The position numbers and the translations under genes are program-made. Shown here piece by piece: positions 8,828-18,797 of a stretch of DNA of 64,000 bases (the stretch's first letter is position 1; the number at the start of each line of letters is the position of its first letter). A model generated the notes under the pieces. It had not been told where the DNA came from. It was given only the letters and a program-made list of their open reading frames with translations, and did not search any database. Origin of the DNA: CAWCQC01 sp963819905 (GTDB lineage Bacteria; Actinomycetota; Thermoleophilia; Gaiellales; Gaiellaceae); NCBI GenBank assembly GCA_963819905.1, contig CAWFXP010000012.1, forward strand, positions 1 through 64,000. Direction: 5' to 3'.

Positions 8828-9963
8828 TCATGGCGATGTTAAGGAGGATGCCCACGGACGCGAGGCCGACAACGAGGCTCGTCCCTCCGTACGACGACGA
8901 ACGGGAGCGGGATCCCGGTCAGCGGCGCAAGGCCCATGACGGCACCGAGGTTGATGGCCGCCTGCCCGCAGACGAGCGCCGTCAGGCCGGCGGCGAGCCG
9001 CTTCCCGAACGGGTCGCGGCAGCGGAGCGCGATCTGGAAGCCCGCGTAGGCGAACGCCCCGTAGGCGGCGATCACGGCGAGAGCTCCGATCAGACCGACC
9101 TCCTCGCCGATGATGGCGAAGATCATGTCGGTCGAGGCCTCGGGCAGGTAGTAGACCTTCTGGACGCTCTCTCCGAGGCCGACCCCGAACAGGCCGCCGG
9201 AGCCGAGCGCGATCAGCGACTGCACGGTCTGGAAGCCCGCGCCCTGCGAGTCGTCCCAGGGGTTCAGGAACGTGAGCAGGCGCGCTCGCCGGTACGGCTC
9301 GATCCACGAGACGACGAGCACGAGAGCGACGGCAGCGCCGCCGAGTCCCGCCAGCAACCTGATGGGCGTGCCGGAGACCACGAGCATGGTCGCGACCAGG
9401 ATGAGGATCGCGATCGACGTGCCGAGGTCGGGCTCGCCGAGGAGGAGCAGGACGACGACGCCGGTGAGGAGCCCGATCGGCCGCGCGAACTCACGGAGGG
9501 AGGCCGGGGCCGGGGATCGTGCCAGGTACGCGGCCAGCCAGATCGCGAGCGCGATCTTCGCCAGCTCGGACGGTTGGAAGGTGAGCGCACCGAACGAAAG
9601 CCAGCGCTTCGCGCCGTTGACGGGCTCGGCCGTCGCCAGGACGAGGACGAGGAGAAAGAGGCTCACGCCGAGCAGCGGCCCGGCGGCGCGGCGAAGCGAC
9701 CGGTAGTCGATCCGGGTGAGCACCAGGAAGGCGGCCAGGCCGACCAGAGCGTAGATCCCCTGGCGCTTGAGGTAGTAGGCGGGATCACCGGACGCGGCGA
9801 CCGCACGGCCGGAGCTGGCGCTGTAGACCATGACGAGACCGAACGCCACGAGCGCGAGGGTGACGACGACGAGGAGCCCGTGCTCGAAGTGCGACTGCGT
9901 CCGCGCGCGGCGCCGGCGGCGCTCGGTCGCAGCCGCTCGGGGGTGCGTCGTGACGCTGCTCAC
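8828..9963 (-). CDS. ftsW: Peptidoglycan polymerase / lipid II-handling SEDS protein FtsW (one frameshift near the end)
   Basis: Polytopic SEDS-family glycosyltransferase that partners FtsI at the septum. About ten hydrophobic segments are visible, with AKRWLSFGALTFQPSELAKIA, LLLLGEPDLGTSI and TDMIFAIIGEEVG. The frame breaks at 8893-8896 in a GTC repeat; after it the other frame gives the conserved SYGGTSLVVGLASVGILLNIAM. The GTG start overlaps the murD stop (GTGA, 9960-9963). The 3' end is uncertain: the corrected frame runs past the murG start to a stop at 8694-8696, so a further indel may exist. Confidence 0.9.
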
Positions 9964-11220
9964 AGCGTCTCCACGAGGGCGCGGAACGACTCGCCGCGGT
10001 GCTCGAAGTCGTCGAACTGGTCGAAGCTCGCGCAGGCGGGAGAGAGGAGCACGACCTCGCCGGGGGCGGCGTCGGCGAACGCCGCGGCGACGGCCGTGGC
10101 CAGATCGCCGGCGATCGCGTAGGGAACGCCCTCCCTGTCGAGCTCGCGAGCGAGGTCGGAGGCCGTCTCACCGATCAGGTACGCGCGGGCAACTCCGTGC
10201 TCCCGCGCGGTGCGTGCGAGCGACGCGAACGGCGTTCCCTTGCGGCTTCCCCCGAGGATGACCCGCAGGCCGGGCGGGAACGCGGCGAGCGCACGTTCTG
10301 CCGACTCGGGGTTCGTCGCCTTGGAGTCGTTGACGAAACGGACGCCGGCGACCTCGCGGATCGGCTCGAGCCGGTGCCGGACGCCGGGAAACGAGCGCAG
10401 CGCCTCGGCGATCGCCTCGTCTCCGACGCCGAGCAGCGCGGGCAGCCGCGGCGGCCGCAGCGGCGTTCTCGCGGTTGTGGGCGCCCGGAATGAGGGGCTC
10501 TGCCGGGAGCGCGTCCTCCGCCCCGAACTCGACCCGGTCCCCCTGTCCCGGAACGGCGCCGAAACCGCGCGGGACGACCGCCATGTCGCCCTGCGCGCCT
10601 GGTTCTCGAAGATCCGGAGCTTGGCAGCGCGGTAGCCGGCGAGACTCCCGTGACGATCGAGATGATCGGGTGTGAGGTTGAGGAGCACTGCGACGTGAGG
10701 CCGGAGCGCCTCGATGTCCTCCAGCTGGAAGCTCGACAGCTCGCAGACGACCGCCTCGTCCGCAGCGAGCTCTCCGTCGAGCCCGCAGAGCGGGCGCCCC
10801 ACGTTGCCGGCGACCGAGACGTGGCGCCCGTCGGCCCGGAGGATCGCGCCGACGAGCTCGCTGGTCGTCGTCTTCCCGTTCGTCCCGGTGATGCCGACGT
10901 CGGGCTGGCGCACGAGCCTGGCGCCGAGCTCGATCTCGCTCCAGACGGGGATCCCGCGGGAGCGCGCGGCTGCCACGAGGGGGGCCTCGCTCGGTACGCC
11001 CGGGGCTTTTCACGAGGAGCTCCACCCGTCTTCGAACGCGCCGTCCGCGTGCGCGCCGAGTCGGACTTCGACGCCCGCGGCGCGAAGCCTTCCGTGCTCG
11101 AGGCTCGCGTTCGCGTCGATGCCCGACGACCCGCACGCCCCGGCGCGCGAGCGCGAGCGCGGCGGCCTCGCCGGAGCGCGCCAGGCCAAGGACGAGGGCC
11201 ATGGCCGGAAGCGTGGTCAT
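9960..11220 (-). CDS. murD: UDP-N-acetylmuramoylalanine-D-glutamate ligase MurD (several frameshifts)
   Basis: Cytoplasmic ATP-dependent ligase adding D-Glu. From ATG 11220: ALVLGLARSGEAAALALARRG, then after shifts SEIELGARLV, the ATP loop GITGTNGKTTT, LTPDHLDRHG, FVNDSKATNPES and VLLSPACASFDQFDDFEHRG. Frame changes near 11124, 11024, 11000, 10595 and 10455; each restores recognisable MurD sequence (for example IPGAHNRENAAAA). Five indels in one essential gene argue for sequence error rather than decay. It follows mraY by 3 bp. Confidence 0.9.
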
Positions 11221-11223
11221 CGC

Positions 11224-12236
11224 CTACGCCACAAAGCTCGACTGGAAGCGGTAGTAGAGGACGAACGCGCAGGCGCAGAGGATCAGCGCGACGATCCAGA
11301 AGCGCACCATGATCCGCGCCTCCGACCAGGCCTTCATCTCGAAGTGGTGGTGGATCGGCGCCATCAGGAAGATCCGCCTGCCGAACCACTTGAAGCTGAC
11401 GACCTGGAGGATCACCGAGAGCGCCTCGATCAGGAAGATCCCGCCGATCAGGAGCAGGAGGACCTCCGTCTTCGTCATGATCGCGAACGCGGCGAGCGCC
11501 CCGCCGAGGCCCATCGAGCCCGTGTCGCCCATGAAGACCTGGGCGGGGAAGGCGTTGTACCAGAGGAAGCCGATCGAGGCCCCGATCAGGCTGGCAGCCG
11601 AGGATCGCCAGGTCGAGGTCGGGGATGCTGGTCGCCCCGGCGCGCTGGCTGACGATCCAGGCGACGACGCCGATCGCCGTGTACGTGAAGAGCGAGATCG
11701 TCACCGTGCCCGCCGCCAGGCCGTCGAGGCCGTCGGTCAGGTTCACGCCGTTCGCGGCGCCCGCGATCATCAGGAAGAGGAGCCCGTACCAGGCCCACGA
11801 GAGCTGGACGTCGACGTCGAGCAGCGGGAGGTAGATGCTCGTCTCGAAGTCGAGGTGGTGGGCGACGAAGCCGACGAAGGCGGTGATGAGGGCCAGGAGC
11901 ACGAGCTTCCAGCGGCCCGAGAGTCCGAGCGAGCGCCTGTGCGTGAGCTTCGTCCAGTCGTCGACGAAGCCGATCGCGGCGCAGCCGAGCGTCACGAAGA
12001 AGACGGTGAGCGCCTCCAGCGTGCGGTGCGAGAAGATCAGGAACGGGATCGCACATCGAGACCATGATCAGGAGGCCGCCCATGGTCGGGGTGCCCTGCT
12101 TGACGACGTGACCTTCCGGCCCGTCCACGCGGATGTGCTGGCCGAACTCGTTGCGACGCAGGAAGTCGATGAACTTCGGGCCGGCGACGATCGAGATCAC
12201 CATGGCCAGGATGCCGGCGAGCAGGACCTGGACCAT
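11224..12236 (-). CDS. mraY: Phospho-MurNAc-pentapeptide translocase MraY (two frameshifts)
   Basis: Integral membrane enzyme making lipid I from UDP-MurNAc-pentapeptide and undecaprenyl phosphate. Pieces in order from ATG 12236: MVQVLLAGILAMVISI, KQGTPTMGGLLIM, IGFVDDWTKL, GVNLTDGLDGLAAGT, FMGDTGSMGLGG and MAPIHHHFEMKAW, all hallmark MraY motifs including the catalytic Asp residues. Frame changes near 12058 and 11595; the joined product has a normal length of about 337 aa. Confidence 0.93.
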
Positions 12237-12246
12237 CCCGCCGCCC

Positions 12247-13550
12247 CTAGGCAGCCGCGAGCGCGTCGGCGACGACCTCGAGCCCCATCGACCGCGAGCC
12301 CTTGACGAGCACGCAGTCGCCGGGCCGGACGAGCGCCGCGAGGGCCGCGAGCCCGCGCTCCGCCGACGGGGCCCAGAGGCGGGTGTCCACGCCCTCGGCG
12401 CCCTCGAGGTAGCCGCGCGCCAGCGGCCCGAAGGCGACCAGCAGCTCGATCCCGGTCCGGCGGGCGGCCGCACCGACCTCGCCGTGATACGCGGCTGCCT
12501 CCGCGCCGAGCTCCGCCATGTCGCCGAGCACCGCGACGAGGCGGCGCCCCCGGGCGCGCTCCGCGAGATGGTCGAGGGCGGCGCCCATCGACACGGGGTT
12601 CGCGTTGTAGCAGTCGTTGATCAGCAGGCCACCGCCCGGGAGCGCCCTCTCCTCCTCGCGCCAGCGGGAGAGCGAGACCTGGTCGGCGCCCCGGCCGCGC
12701 CTCGACGAGCGGCAGGCCGATCGCCGCGTAGGCGCCCAGCGCGGCGAGCGCGTTCGTCCCGTTGTGGCGCGAGCGGAAGTTGAACGTCAGGCTCGAGGCG
12801 CTCGTCGAACGCGTCGATCTCGAGGCGGGCCCGGTCGTCTGCGGCGAAGTCGAGCAGCCGCACGTGGCCGCCCTCGCCGTACGTGAGCACGTCGACGTCC
12901 TCACGGGTGAGGTGCGGTGCGAGCAGGGGCTCGCCGGCCGGCACGACGACCGCGCCGCCGGCCGGCAGCGCGCCGACGATCTCCGCCTCGGCCTCCGCGA
13001 CGCCTCGATCGTGCCGAACAGCTCGAGGTGCGCGGGCCCGATGCGCGTGATCACGCCGATGTCCGGACGGGCGATCTGGCAGAGCGCGGCAACCTGGCCC
13101 GCCCCGCGCGTCCCCATCTCCGCGATCACGAGCTCCGTGTCCTCGGCGATCCGCGTTAGGGTGAGCGGCAGCCCGATCTCGTTGTTGTGGCTCTGCTCGG
13201 CCGCAACCGTCCGCAGGTGCGGCCGGCAGAGGGCGGCGAGAATGTCCTTCGTCGAGGTCTTGCCGGTCGAGCCGGTGATGCCGACGACGCGCGCGCCCGA
13301 CCGGTCGCGCACCGCCTGCCCGAGGGCCGCCATCGCCGCATGAGGATCGTCCGGCACGAGCGCCGCCGCCGCGCCGCGCGCCAGCGCATCGGCGCACGTG
13401 GTCGACGCCGCCGCGGATCGCGACGAACAGATCGCCGGGGCCGATCCGCCGTGAGTCGATCTCGAGGCCGGTGATCGTCTCCGCGCCGGGCGCGGCCTCG
13501 AGCCGTCCCCGGCACAGGTCGGCGACCTCGTCCAGCGCGAGCGGGATCAC
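12247..13550 (-). CDS. murF: UDP-MurNAc-tripeptide D-Ala-D-Ala ligase MurF (about four frameshifts)
   Basis: Adds D-Ala-D-Ala to complete the pentapeptide precursor. N-terminus from GTG 13550: VIPLALDEVADLCRG and TGLEIDSRRIGPGDLFVAIRG; ATP loop VVGITGSTGKTSTKDIL; AEQSHNNEIGLPLTL; LVIAEMGTRGAGQ; LLINDCYNANPVSM; C-terminus LVKGSRSMGLEVVADAL. Frame changes near 13399, 13005, 12795 and 12695. The start overlaps the murE stop as GTGA (13547-13550). Probably intact in the organism. Confidence 0.92.
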
Positions 13551-15066
13551 GCCGCGGCTCCTGCGGCGAGGCGTCGGAGCGCGTCGGCCGCTTCCTCGCG
13601 GTCGGAGAACGGCAGCGTCCGGTCCGCGAAGGACTGGCCCTGCTCGTGCCCCTTCCCGGCTATGACGATCACGTCGCCTTCGGCCGCGCCCGCGACGGCG
13701 AGCCGGATCGCGGCCCTCCGGTCGGGCTCGACTTCCACCAGCGCCTCCCCGTCCGCGATCCCGCCGAGAACGTCGTCGATGATCGCGAGCGGCTCCTCGC
13801 TGCGCGGGTTGTCGGAGGTGACGATCACACGGTCGGCGAGCCGGGCGGCGACGGCGCCCATGAGCGGGCGCTTGCCGCGGTCGCGATCGCCGCCGCATCC
13901 GAAGACGCAGACGAGCCGGCCGGCGCAGATCTGCCGGGCGGCGGCGAGCACGTTCTCGAGCGCATCGGGCGTATGAGCGTAGTCGACGAGCACGCCGAAG
14001 GGCTGGCCCTCGTCGACCGCCTCGAAGCGCCCGGGCACGCCCTGCAGGTGCAGGGCGCCCTCGACGATCGCCCGGTCCGGGAAGCTCGAGCAGCCGCGCG
14101 GCGGCGACGGCGCCGAGCACGTTCTCGACGTTGAAGCGGCCGCGCAGCCGCGTCCGCAGATCGAGGCCGTCCGCACGGAACGTGGCGCCCGCGAGCGTCA
14201 GCTCGAGCGCCTCGGCCTGCACCTCCGCGTCCGGCACGAAGCCGTACGTGAGCGGCGTCTCCCCCAGTCCGCGCAGCTCGTCGGCGAGGCGCCGCCCGTA
14301 CGGGTCGGCGACGTTGACGGCCGCGGGTGGGCGGCGTCCCTCGGGTCCGGGCTCGACGAAGAGCCGTCGCTTGGCGTCGAAGTACTCGTCCATCGTGCCG
14401 TGGAAGTCGAGGTGGTCCTGGCTCAGGTTCGTGAAGACGAGCGCGCTGAAGCGAACGCCGTCCAGTCGATGCTGCGCGGCCGCGTGCGACGACGCCTCCA
14501 TCGCGCAGCTGCGGTCACCCGCGTCGAGCATGTCCCGGAAGGCGCGCTGGAGGTCGATGGCCTCCGGGGTCGTGTGGCGCACCGGCCGCCGCTCGCCTCC
14601 GATCCGGCTCTCGACGGTGCCGAGCAGGCCCGGCCGGTGTCCGGCCGCGGCGAGCATCGCGTAGAGCAGGAAGGCGGTCGTGGTCTTCCCGTTCGTGCCC
14701 GTGACCGCAGCCACGGCGAGTCTCGTCGTCGGCCTGCCGAAGAAGGCGTCGGCGGCGGGTGCCATCGCTGCGCGCGCATCGCCGGACGACGAGCTGCGGC
14801 GCCGAGAGATCGAGGCGACGCTCGACGACCAGCGCCACGGCGCCCCGGGCGAGCGCCTCGGGGGCATAGTCGTGGCCGTCCGCCGCGCTCCCGCGAACGC
14901 AGAAGTAGAGCGTTCCCGGCGTTACCTCACGGCTGTCGAAGGCGAGGTCGTGGATCGCCACCTCGGACGCGCCGGCGGGAGGGGATGCCCCGATCGCCTT
15001 CCCAAGGGCAGCGAGGTCTGTCTGGCGCTCGTTCTCGGTCATCTCGGGTCGATCGGGAGCGTTCAT
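13547..15066 (-). CDS. murE: UDP-MurNAc-Ala-Glu-meso-diaminopimelate ligase MurE (two frameshifts)
   Basis: Adds the third residue of the peptide stem. N-terminus AIHDLAFDSREVTPGTLYFCVRG, ATP loop AAVTGTNGKTTTAFLLYAML, NLSQDHLDFHGTMDEYF, VLVDYAHTPDALENVL, GCGGDRDRGKRPLMG and VIVTSDNPRSEEP. The DNPR motif is characteristic of MurE enzymes that use meso-diaminopimelate, so the wall is predicted to be mDAP type. Frame changes near 14783 and 14085. It starts 212 bp after the ftsI stop; that gap could hold an internal promoter, but I see no clear one. Confidence 0.93.
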
Positions 15067-15278
15067 TCTGCGGAACCTCGGTCCTGCGGGCGGCAGTGGG
15101 GATCTTGGGTCGGCTGGCTGACGGTGGCGTGGCCCTCAGTGGTGTAGATACCTGCTGTGGAGGAACCCTGCGGCGAGTCTGCTCCAGTCCGCGTCTTTCA
15201 GCCCGCGCGGCCCGAAACCTGCCACGGCGGGACGACGAGAAACGCGTCGCCGCCGGCTCGAGTGGGGCCGCGTGAGGC

Positions 15279-16955
15279 TCAGCCGTCGTTCTCGACGTCG
15301 GGCGGGACGTCGAGGTACTGCAGCGCGAACTCGGCGATCGTCGCGAAGGCGGGCGCGGCAACCGTGCCGCCGTAGATATCCCCCTGCGGCTCGTCGACGG
15401 CGACCAGGATCGCGAGTCTCGGCTTCTGGGCCGGGACGATCCCGACGAAGGACGCGACGTAGGCCGTGTCCGAGTAGCCGCCGGTCTCGTCCGGCTTCGC
15501 GGCCGTGCCCGTCTTCCCGGCGACCGTGTAGTGGGCCACCTCGGCCTCGGTGCCGGTTCCTCCTGCGACGACGTCCCGCATCATGTCGACGACCTGCCGC
15601 GCGGTCGAGCGCGCGACGATGCGGCGCCGGTCGGGCGCGGGCAGGCTCTCGTCGCCGACCCGCTCGGCGAAGTGCGGCTGGATCCAGACGCCCCCGTTCG
15701 CGATGGCCGCGTACACGGAGGCCATCTGCAGCGGAGTCACCGCGATGCCCTGGCCGATGGGGACGTTGCCGATCGTCGATCCCGTCCAGCGTTTCGGCGG
15801 CACGACGATCCCCGGGCTCTCGCCGGGGAAGTCGATGCCGAGGCGCTGGCCGAAGCCGAACCGCTGGATCCACCAGCCGAGCCTCTGCTTGCCGAGGTTC
15901 AGCGCGAGCATCACGGCACCGACGTTCGACGAGCGGGCGAGGATCTCCGTCACCGTCATGGTCTCCGTCTCGCGCTCCTCCGCCTCGTGGATCGTCCGGT
16001 CGGCGACCTCGATCTCGGCGGGGAGCGTGAAGGCGCTCGCCGGCGTGACCATTCCGTCGTCGACGGCGGCCGCGGCGGTCACCACCTTGAACGTCGAGCC
16101 TGGCTCGTAGGTATCCGTTACGGCGCGGGTCCGCACCTGCTCCGGCTCCATCTCCGGATACTCGTTGGCGTCGAAACCCGGCGCCTGCGCCAACGCCAGG
16201 ACCCCGCCCGTGCGCGTGTCGATGACCACGGCGGTCACCGTCTGCGCACCCCAGATCGCGAGCGTCTCCTCGAGCGTTTCCTCGACGTGCGTCTGGAGTA
16301 TCGAGTCGAGCGTGAGAAAGACGTCCTTCCCCTGCTCGACCCGCTTCGACTCGACGACGTCGAGCGCCGTTCCGAAGGGGTCGCGGACGATCGTCTCCTG
16401 CCCATCCTCCCCGGTCAGCATGGAGTCGTACTGCAGCTCGAGACCGGCGAGGCCCTCGTTGTCGACCCCGGCGTACCCGATCAGCGACGCCGCGGTGCGT
16501 CCCTGCGGGTAGATCCGACGCTCCTCGGCGTAGAAGCCGAGGCCGGCCAGCTTTCGCCCCTCGAGCACCGCTGCCCGCTCGGGATCCGCCTGGCGCTGCA
16601 CGTAGACGAACGTCTGCTTCCGGTCGGTGATCGCCGCGAGCACCTTCGTCTCGTCGAGGTCGAGGTCGTTCGCGATCGCCTCGGCGACGACGCGCGGCTG
16701 GGTGATCTCGCGCGGATTCGCGTACACGGTCGTCGCCTCCTGGCCGATCGCGAGCTCGACTCCCATGCGATCGAAGATCGTCCCGCGGCGGGCCGGAAGC
16801 ACGATCGTCTGCCGCTGCTGGCTGACCGCGAGCCGCTCGAGGTCAGACCCTCGTACGGCCTGCAGCCAGGCGGCTCGCGCGAGCGCGACCGCGAAGACGA
16901 GCGCGAAGAACGCGACGAGCAGGCGGATGCGCCGGTTCGAGAGCCGCGCGCTCAT
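15279..16955 (-). CDS. ftsI: Septal peptidoglycan transpeptidase FtsI (PBP3-type class B PBP)
   Basis: Class B penicillin-binding protein that cross-links septal peptidoglycan with FtsW. 558 aa: a short cytoplasmic tail, a membrane helix (LLVAFFALVFAVALARAAW), the dimerisation domain (RRGTIFDRMGVELA), and a transpeptidase domain with the active site EPGSTFK (Ser287), the SSN motif and the KTGT motif. Its ATG overlaps the ftsL stop as ATGA (16952-16955). Intact. Confidence 0.96.
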   Translation of the reverse strand: MSARLSNRRIRLLVAFFALVFAVALARAAWLQAVRGSDLERLAVSQQRQTIVLPARRGTIFDRMGVELAIGQEATTVYANPREITQPRVVAEAIANDLDLDETKVLAAITDRKQTFVYVQRQADPERAAVLEGRKLAGLGFYAEERRIYPQGRTAASLIGYAGVDNEGLAGLELQYDSMLTGEDGQETIVRDPFGTALDVVESKRVEQGKDVFLTLDSILQTHVEETLEETLAIWGAQTVTAVVIDTRTGGVLALAQAPGFDANEYPEMEPEQVRTRAVTDTYEPGSTFKVVTAAAAVDDGMVTPASAFTLPAEIEVADRTIHEAEERETETMTVTEILARSSNVGAVMLALNLGKQRLGWWIQRFGFGQRLGIDFPGESPGIVVPPKRWTGSTIGNVPIGQGIAVTPLQMASVYAAIANGGVWIQPHFAERVGDESLPAPDRRRIVARSTARQVVDMMRDVVAGGTGTEAEVAHYTVAGKTGTAAKPDETGGYSDTAYVASFVGIVPAQKPRLAILVAVDEPQGDIYGGTVAAPAFATIAEFALQYLDVPPDVENDG

Positions 16956-17326
16956 CTGGTTCCGCGCCGGCTCTCCAGCTCGAGGTACGTCGCCTTCGCC
17001 GGCTGGACGAGACCGAGCCTGCCGCCGGCGGCCGCTTCGACGCGTCCTCTGGCCGCCTCGGCCGAGATGTCCGCCTCGAGGCGCGTGTTGCCGGCCCTGA
17101 GCTCGACGATCTGCGCCTGGATGCGGCCGCGCTCCATCCGCAGCTGCAGGACGGCGACGTTCAGCGCGACGATGCCGGCGAGGAGGACCGCAACCACGCA
17201 GATCCAGACGACCGGCCGCGTGAGCCGGGAGCGCTCGCTGCGCGCGCGGCGCGCGGCACGCGGCGCGGCATCCGGCGTCGGGCGGGCGCGCGCCTTGGCG
17301 CGCGGGCGCGGGGCGGCGACCGCCAT
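16952..17326 (-). CDS. ftsL: FtsL-like septum formation initiator (small bitopic divisome protein)
   Basis: A 124-aa protein: a basic, Ala/Arg-rich cytoplasmic tail, one membrane helix (VVWICVVAVLLAGIVALNVA), then a coiled coil (RMERGRIQAQIVELRAGNTRLEAD). This is the architecture of FtsL/DivIC, which forms a complex with FtsQ and activates FtsWI. Sequence identity cannot separate FtsL from DivIC; the position between rsmH and ftsI supports FtsL. ATG 17324-17326 overlaps the rsmH stop by one base (TGATG). Upstream in-frame codons exist but lie inside rsmH. Confidence 0.85.
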   Translation of the reverse strand: MAVAAPRPRAKARARPTPDAAPRAARRARSERSRLTRPVVWICVVAVLLAGIVALNVAVLQLRMERGRIQAQIVELRAGNTRLEADISAEAARGRVEAAAGGRLGLVQPAKATYLELESRRGTR

Positions 17327-18300
17327 CAGCGCTCGGCGGTCTTGACGGCCGCTCGGAGACGCGCCGAGGCGGCGCGCGGGTTGCCGGCCGTCTCGTTCGG
17401 CGACGGCCTGACGGCCTTCTTCGTGAGCAGGCGGAGCGCGGGCTCTCGTCCGCAGACGCACACCGGCAGCTCGGGCGGGCACGTACAGCCCTTCGCCTCG
17501 GCGGCGAAGAAGCGCTTGACGATGCGATCCTCGAGCGAGTGGAAGCTGATCACGCAGATCCGCCCGCCGACGCGGAGCATCTCGACGGCCGAGGGCAGCG
17601 CCCGCTCGAGCGCGCCGAGCTCGTCGTTCACCTCGATGCGGAGCGCCTGGAAGACGCGCCTGGCCGGGTGGCCGTCACCGAAGCGCCGGGGCGCAGGGAC
17701 GGCCGAACGGATCGTGTCGACGAGGTCTCCCGTCCGCTCGAAGGGACGCTCCGCCCGCCGCCGGACGATCGCCCGGGCGATCTGCCGCGAGAACCGCTCC
17801 TCCCCGTAGCGGCGGAACAGCTCCGCGAGCTCCCGCTCGTCCGCGTCGCCCACGAGCTCCTTCGCGGACACGGGCGCGGACGGATCCATGCGCATGTCGA
17901 GCGGCGCGTCGACGGCGTAGGAGAAGCCGCGCTCGGGCTGGTCGACCTGCATGCTCGAGATCCCCAGGTCGAAGAGGATCGCGTCGGCGTGGAAGTCGTT
18001 GCCCGCGAGCTGGGCGAGCACCGTGTCGAAGGAGCCGCGCAGGTAGCGCGACTGGACGCCCGCGCTCCGCTGATACCGCTCGAAGTAGTGCTTCGTCGAC
18101 GGGTCTCGGTCGATCGCGACGAGCCTCCCTTTCCCCCTGAGGTCGGCTGCGAGCAGCGTCGCGTGCCCGCCGGCGCCGAACGTCGCGTCGACGACCGTCT
18201 GGCCCGGCTCGACCGCGAGGAGCTCGCGAACCTCGCTCGCGAGAACGGGGAGATGGTCAGTCTCGTTGTGCTGCAAGGCGTTCGGCAACAAGCTCCGCAC
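17326..18300 (-). CDS. rsmH: 16S rRNA (cytosine1402-N4)-methyltransferase RsmH
   Basis: SAM-dependent methylase (MraW) of C1402 in the ribosomal P site. Seen: HLPVLASEV at the N-terminus, the SAM motif VDATFGAGGHA, LFDLGISSMQVD, RGFSY, PLDMRMD, RIEVNDEL and the C-terminal ISFHSLEDRIVKRFF, all typical of RsmH. A four-Cys cluster (CTCPPELPVCVC) near the C-terminus is also common in the family. The GTG at 18300 overlaps mraZ by 44 bp; a TTG at 18276 is a possible later start. Confidence 0.94.
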   Translation of the reverse strand: MRSLLPNALQHNETDHLPVLASEVRELLAVEPGQTVVDATFGAGGHATLLAADLRGKGRLVAIDRDPSTKHYFERYQRSAGVQSRYLRGSFDTVLAQLAGNDFHADAILFDLGISSMQVDQPERGFSYAVDAPLDMRMDPSAPVSAKELVGDADERELAELFRRYGEERFSRQIARAIVRRRAERPFERTGDLVDTIRSAVPAPRRFGDGHPARRVFQALRIEVNDELGALERALPSAVEMLRVGGRICVISFHSLEDRIVKRFFAAEAKGCTCPPELPVCVCGREPALRLLTKKAVRPSPNETAGNPRAASARLRAAVKTAER

Positions 18301-18691
18301 TCCCTTCTACCTCTTCGAGCTGCTTGCGCCACGCGGCGCGATCCCAGATCTCCACGTGATCGCGCACGCCGGCCACCACGACCTCCCGGCCGAGCCTCGC
18401 GTGCGCGACGAGGGCGGGCGGGATCATCACACGCCCCTGCTTGTCGGGCTCCGCCTCGACCGCGCCCGAGAACAGGAAGCGGCTGAGCTGGCGCGCCTCG
18501 CGGCTGAAGGGGTCGAGCCCCTCGAGACGAACCGAGACGAACCGCTCCCAGCCCTCCCGCGTGTACACGACCAGACAGCCGTCCATGCCGCGCGTGACCA
18601 CGACGCCGTCCCCGAACGCCTCCCGCAGGCGGGCCGGAAGGGTGAGCCGGTTCTTGTCGTCGAGGGTGTGCTCGTATTCGCCGAGAAGCAT
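18257..18691 (-). CDS. mraZ: Transcriptional regulator MraZ
   Basis: AbrB-fold DNA-binding protein that controls the dcw operon. About 144 aa with two SpoVT/AbrB-like repeats: MLLGEYEHTLDDKNRLTLPARLRE, and later FSGAVEAEPDKQGRVMIPPALVAHA, each with the D-x-x-x-R signature. ATG 18689-18691 begins the canonical MLLGEYEHTLD; the frame is open upstream, but that stretch overlaps the operator boxes. It heads the minus-strand cluster. Confidence 0.94.
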   Translation of the reverse strand: MLLGEYEHTLDDKNRLTLPARLREAFGDGVVVTRGMDGCLVVYTREGWERFVSVRLEGLDPFSREARQLSRFLFSGAVEAEPDKQGRVMIPPALVAHARLGREVVVAGVRDHVEIWDRAAWRKQLEEVEGSAELVAERLAAQRD

Positions 18692-18713
18692 CGCATGCGC
18701 GCCTGGGTGGCTT

Positions 18714-18747
18714 CCACTTCGCACCACTTTACCCCACAACTCACCAC
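18714..18747 (-). promoter_or_regulatory. MraZ operator: four GTGG boxes at 10-bp spacing
   Basis: Reading the minus strand, GTGG occurs at exactly 10-bp intervals (complement CCAC at 18714-18717, 18724-18727, 18734-18737 and 18744-18747), 23-56 bp upstream of the mraZ start. A further copy at 18765-18768 is slightly out of phase. MraZ proteins are known to bind direct repeats with one-turn periodicity ahead of their own gene, so autoregulation of the dcw operon is expected. Confidence 0.8.
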
Positions 18748-18797
18748 ATTACAAGCACCTCGACCCACACCTCCCTACCTGCCGGTTCTACGCGAGG

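Noticed and set aside
12621..14867. A 748-aa frame that looks like a MurE-MurF fusion
   Set aside because: Produced by indels that shift murE and murF into one frame. MurE has its own stop overlapping the murF GTG at 13547-13550.
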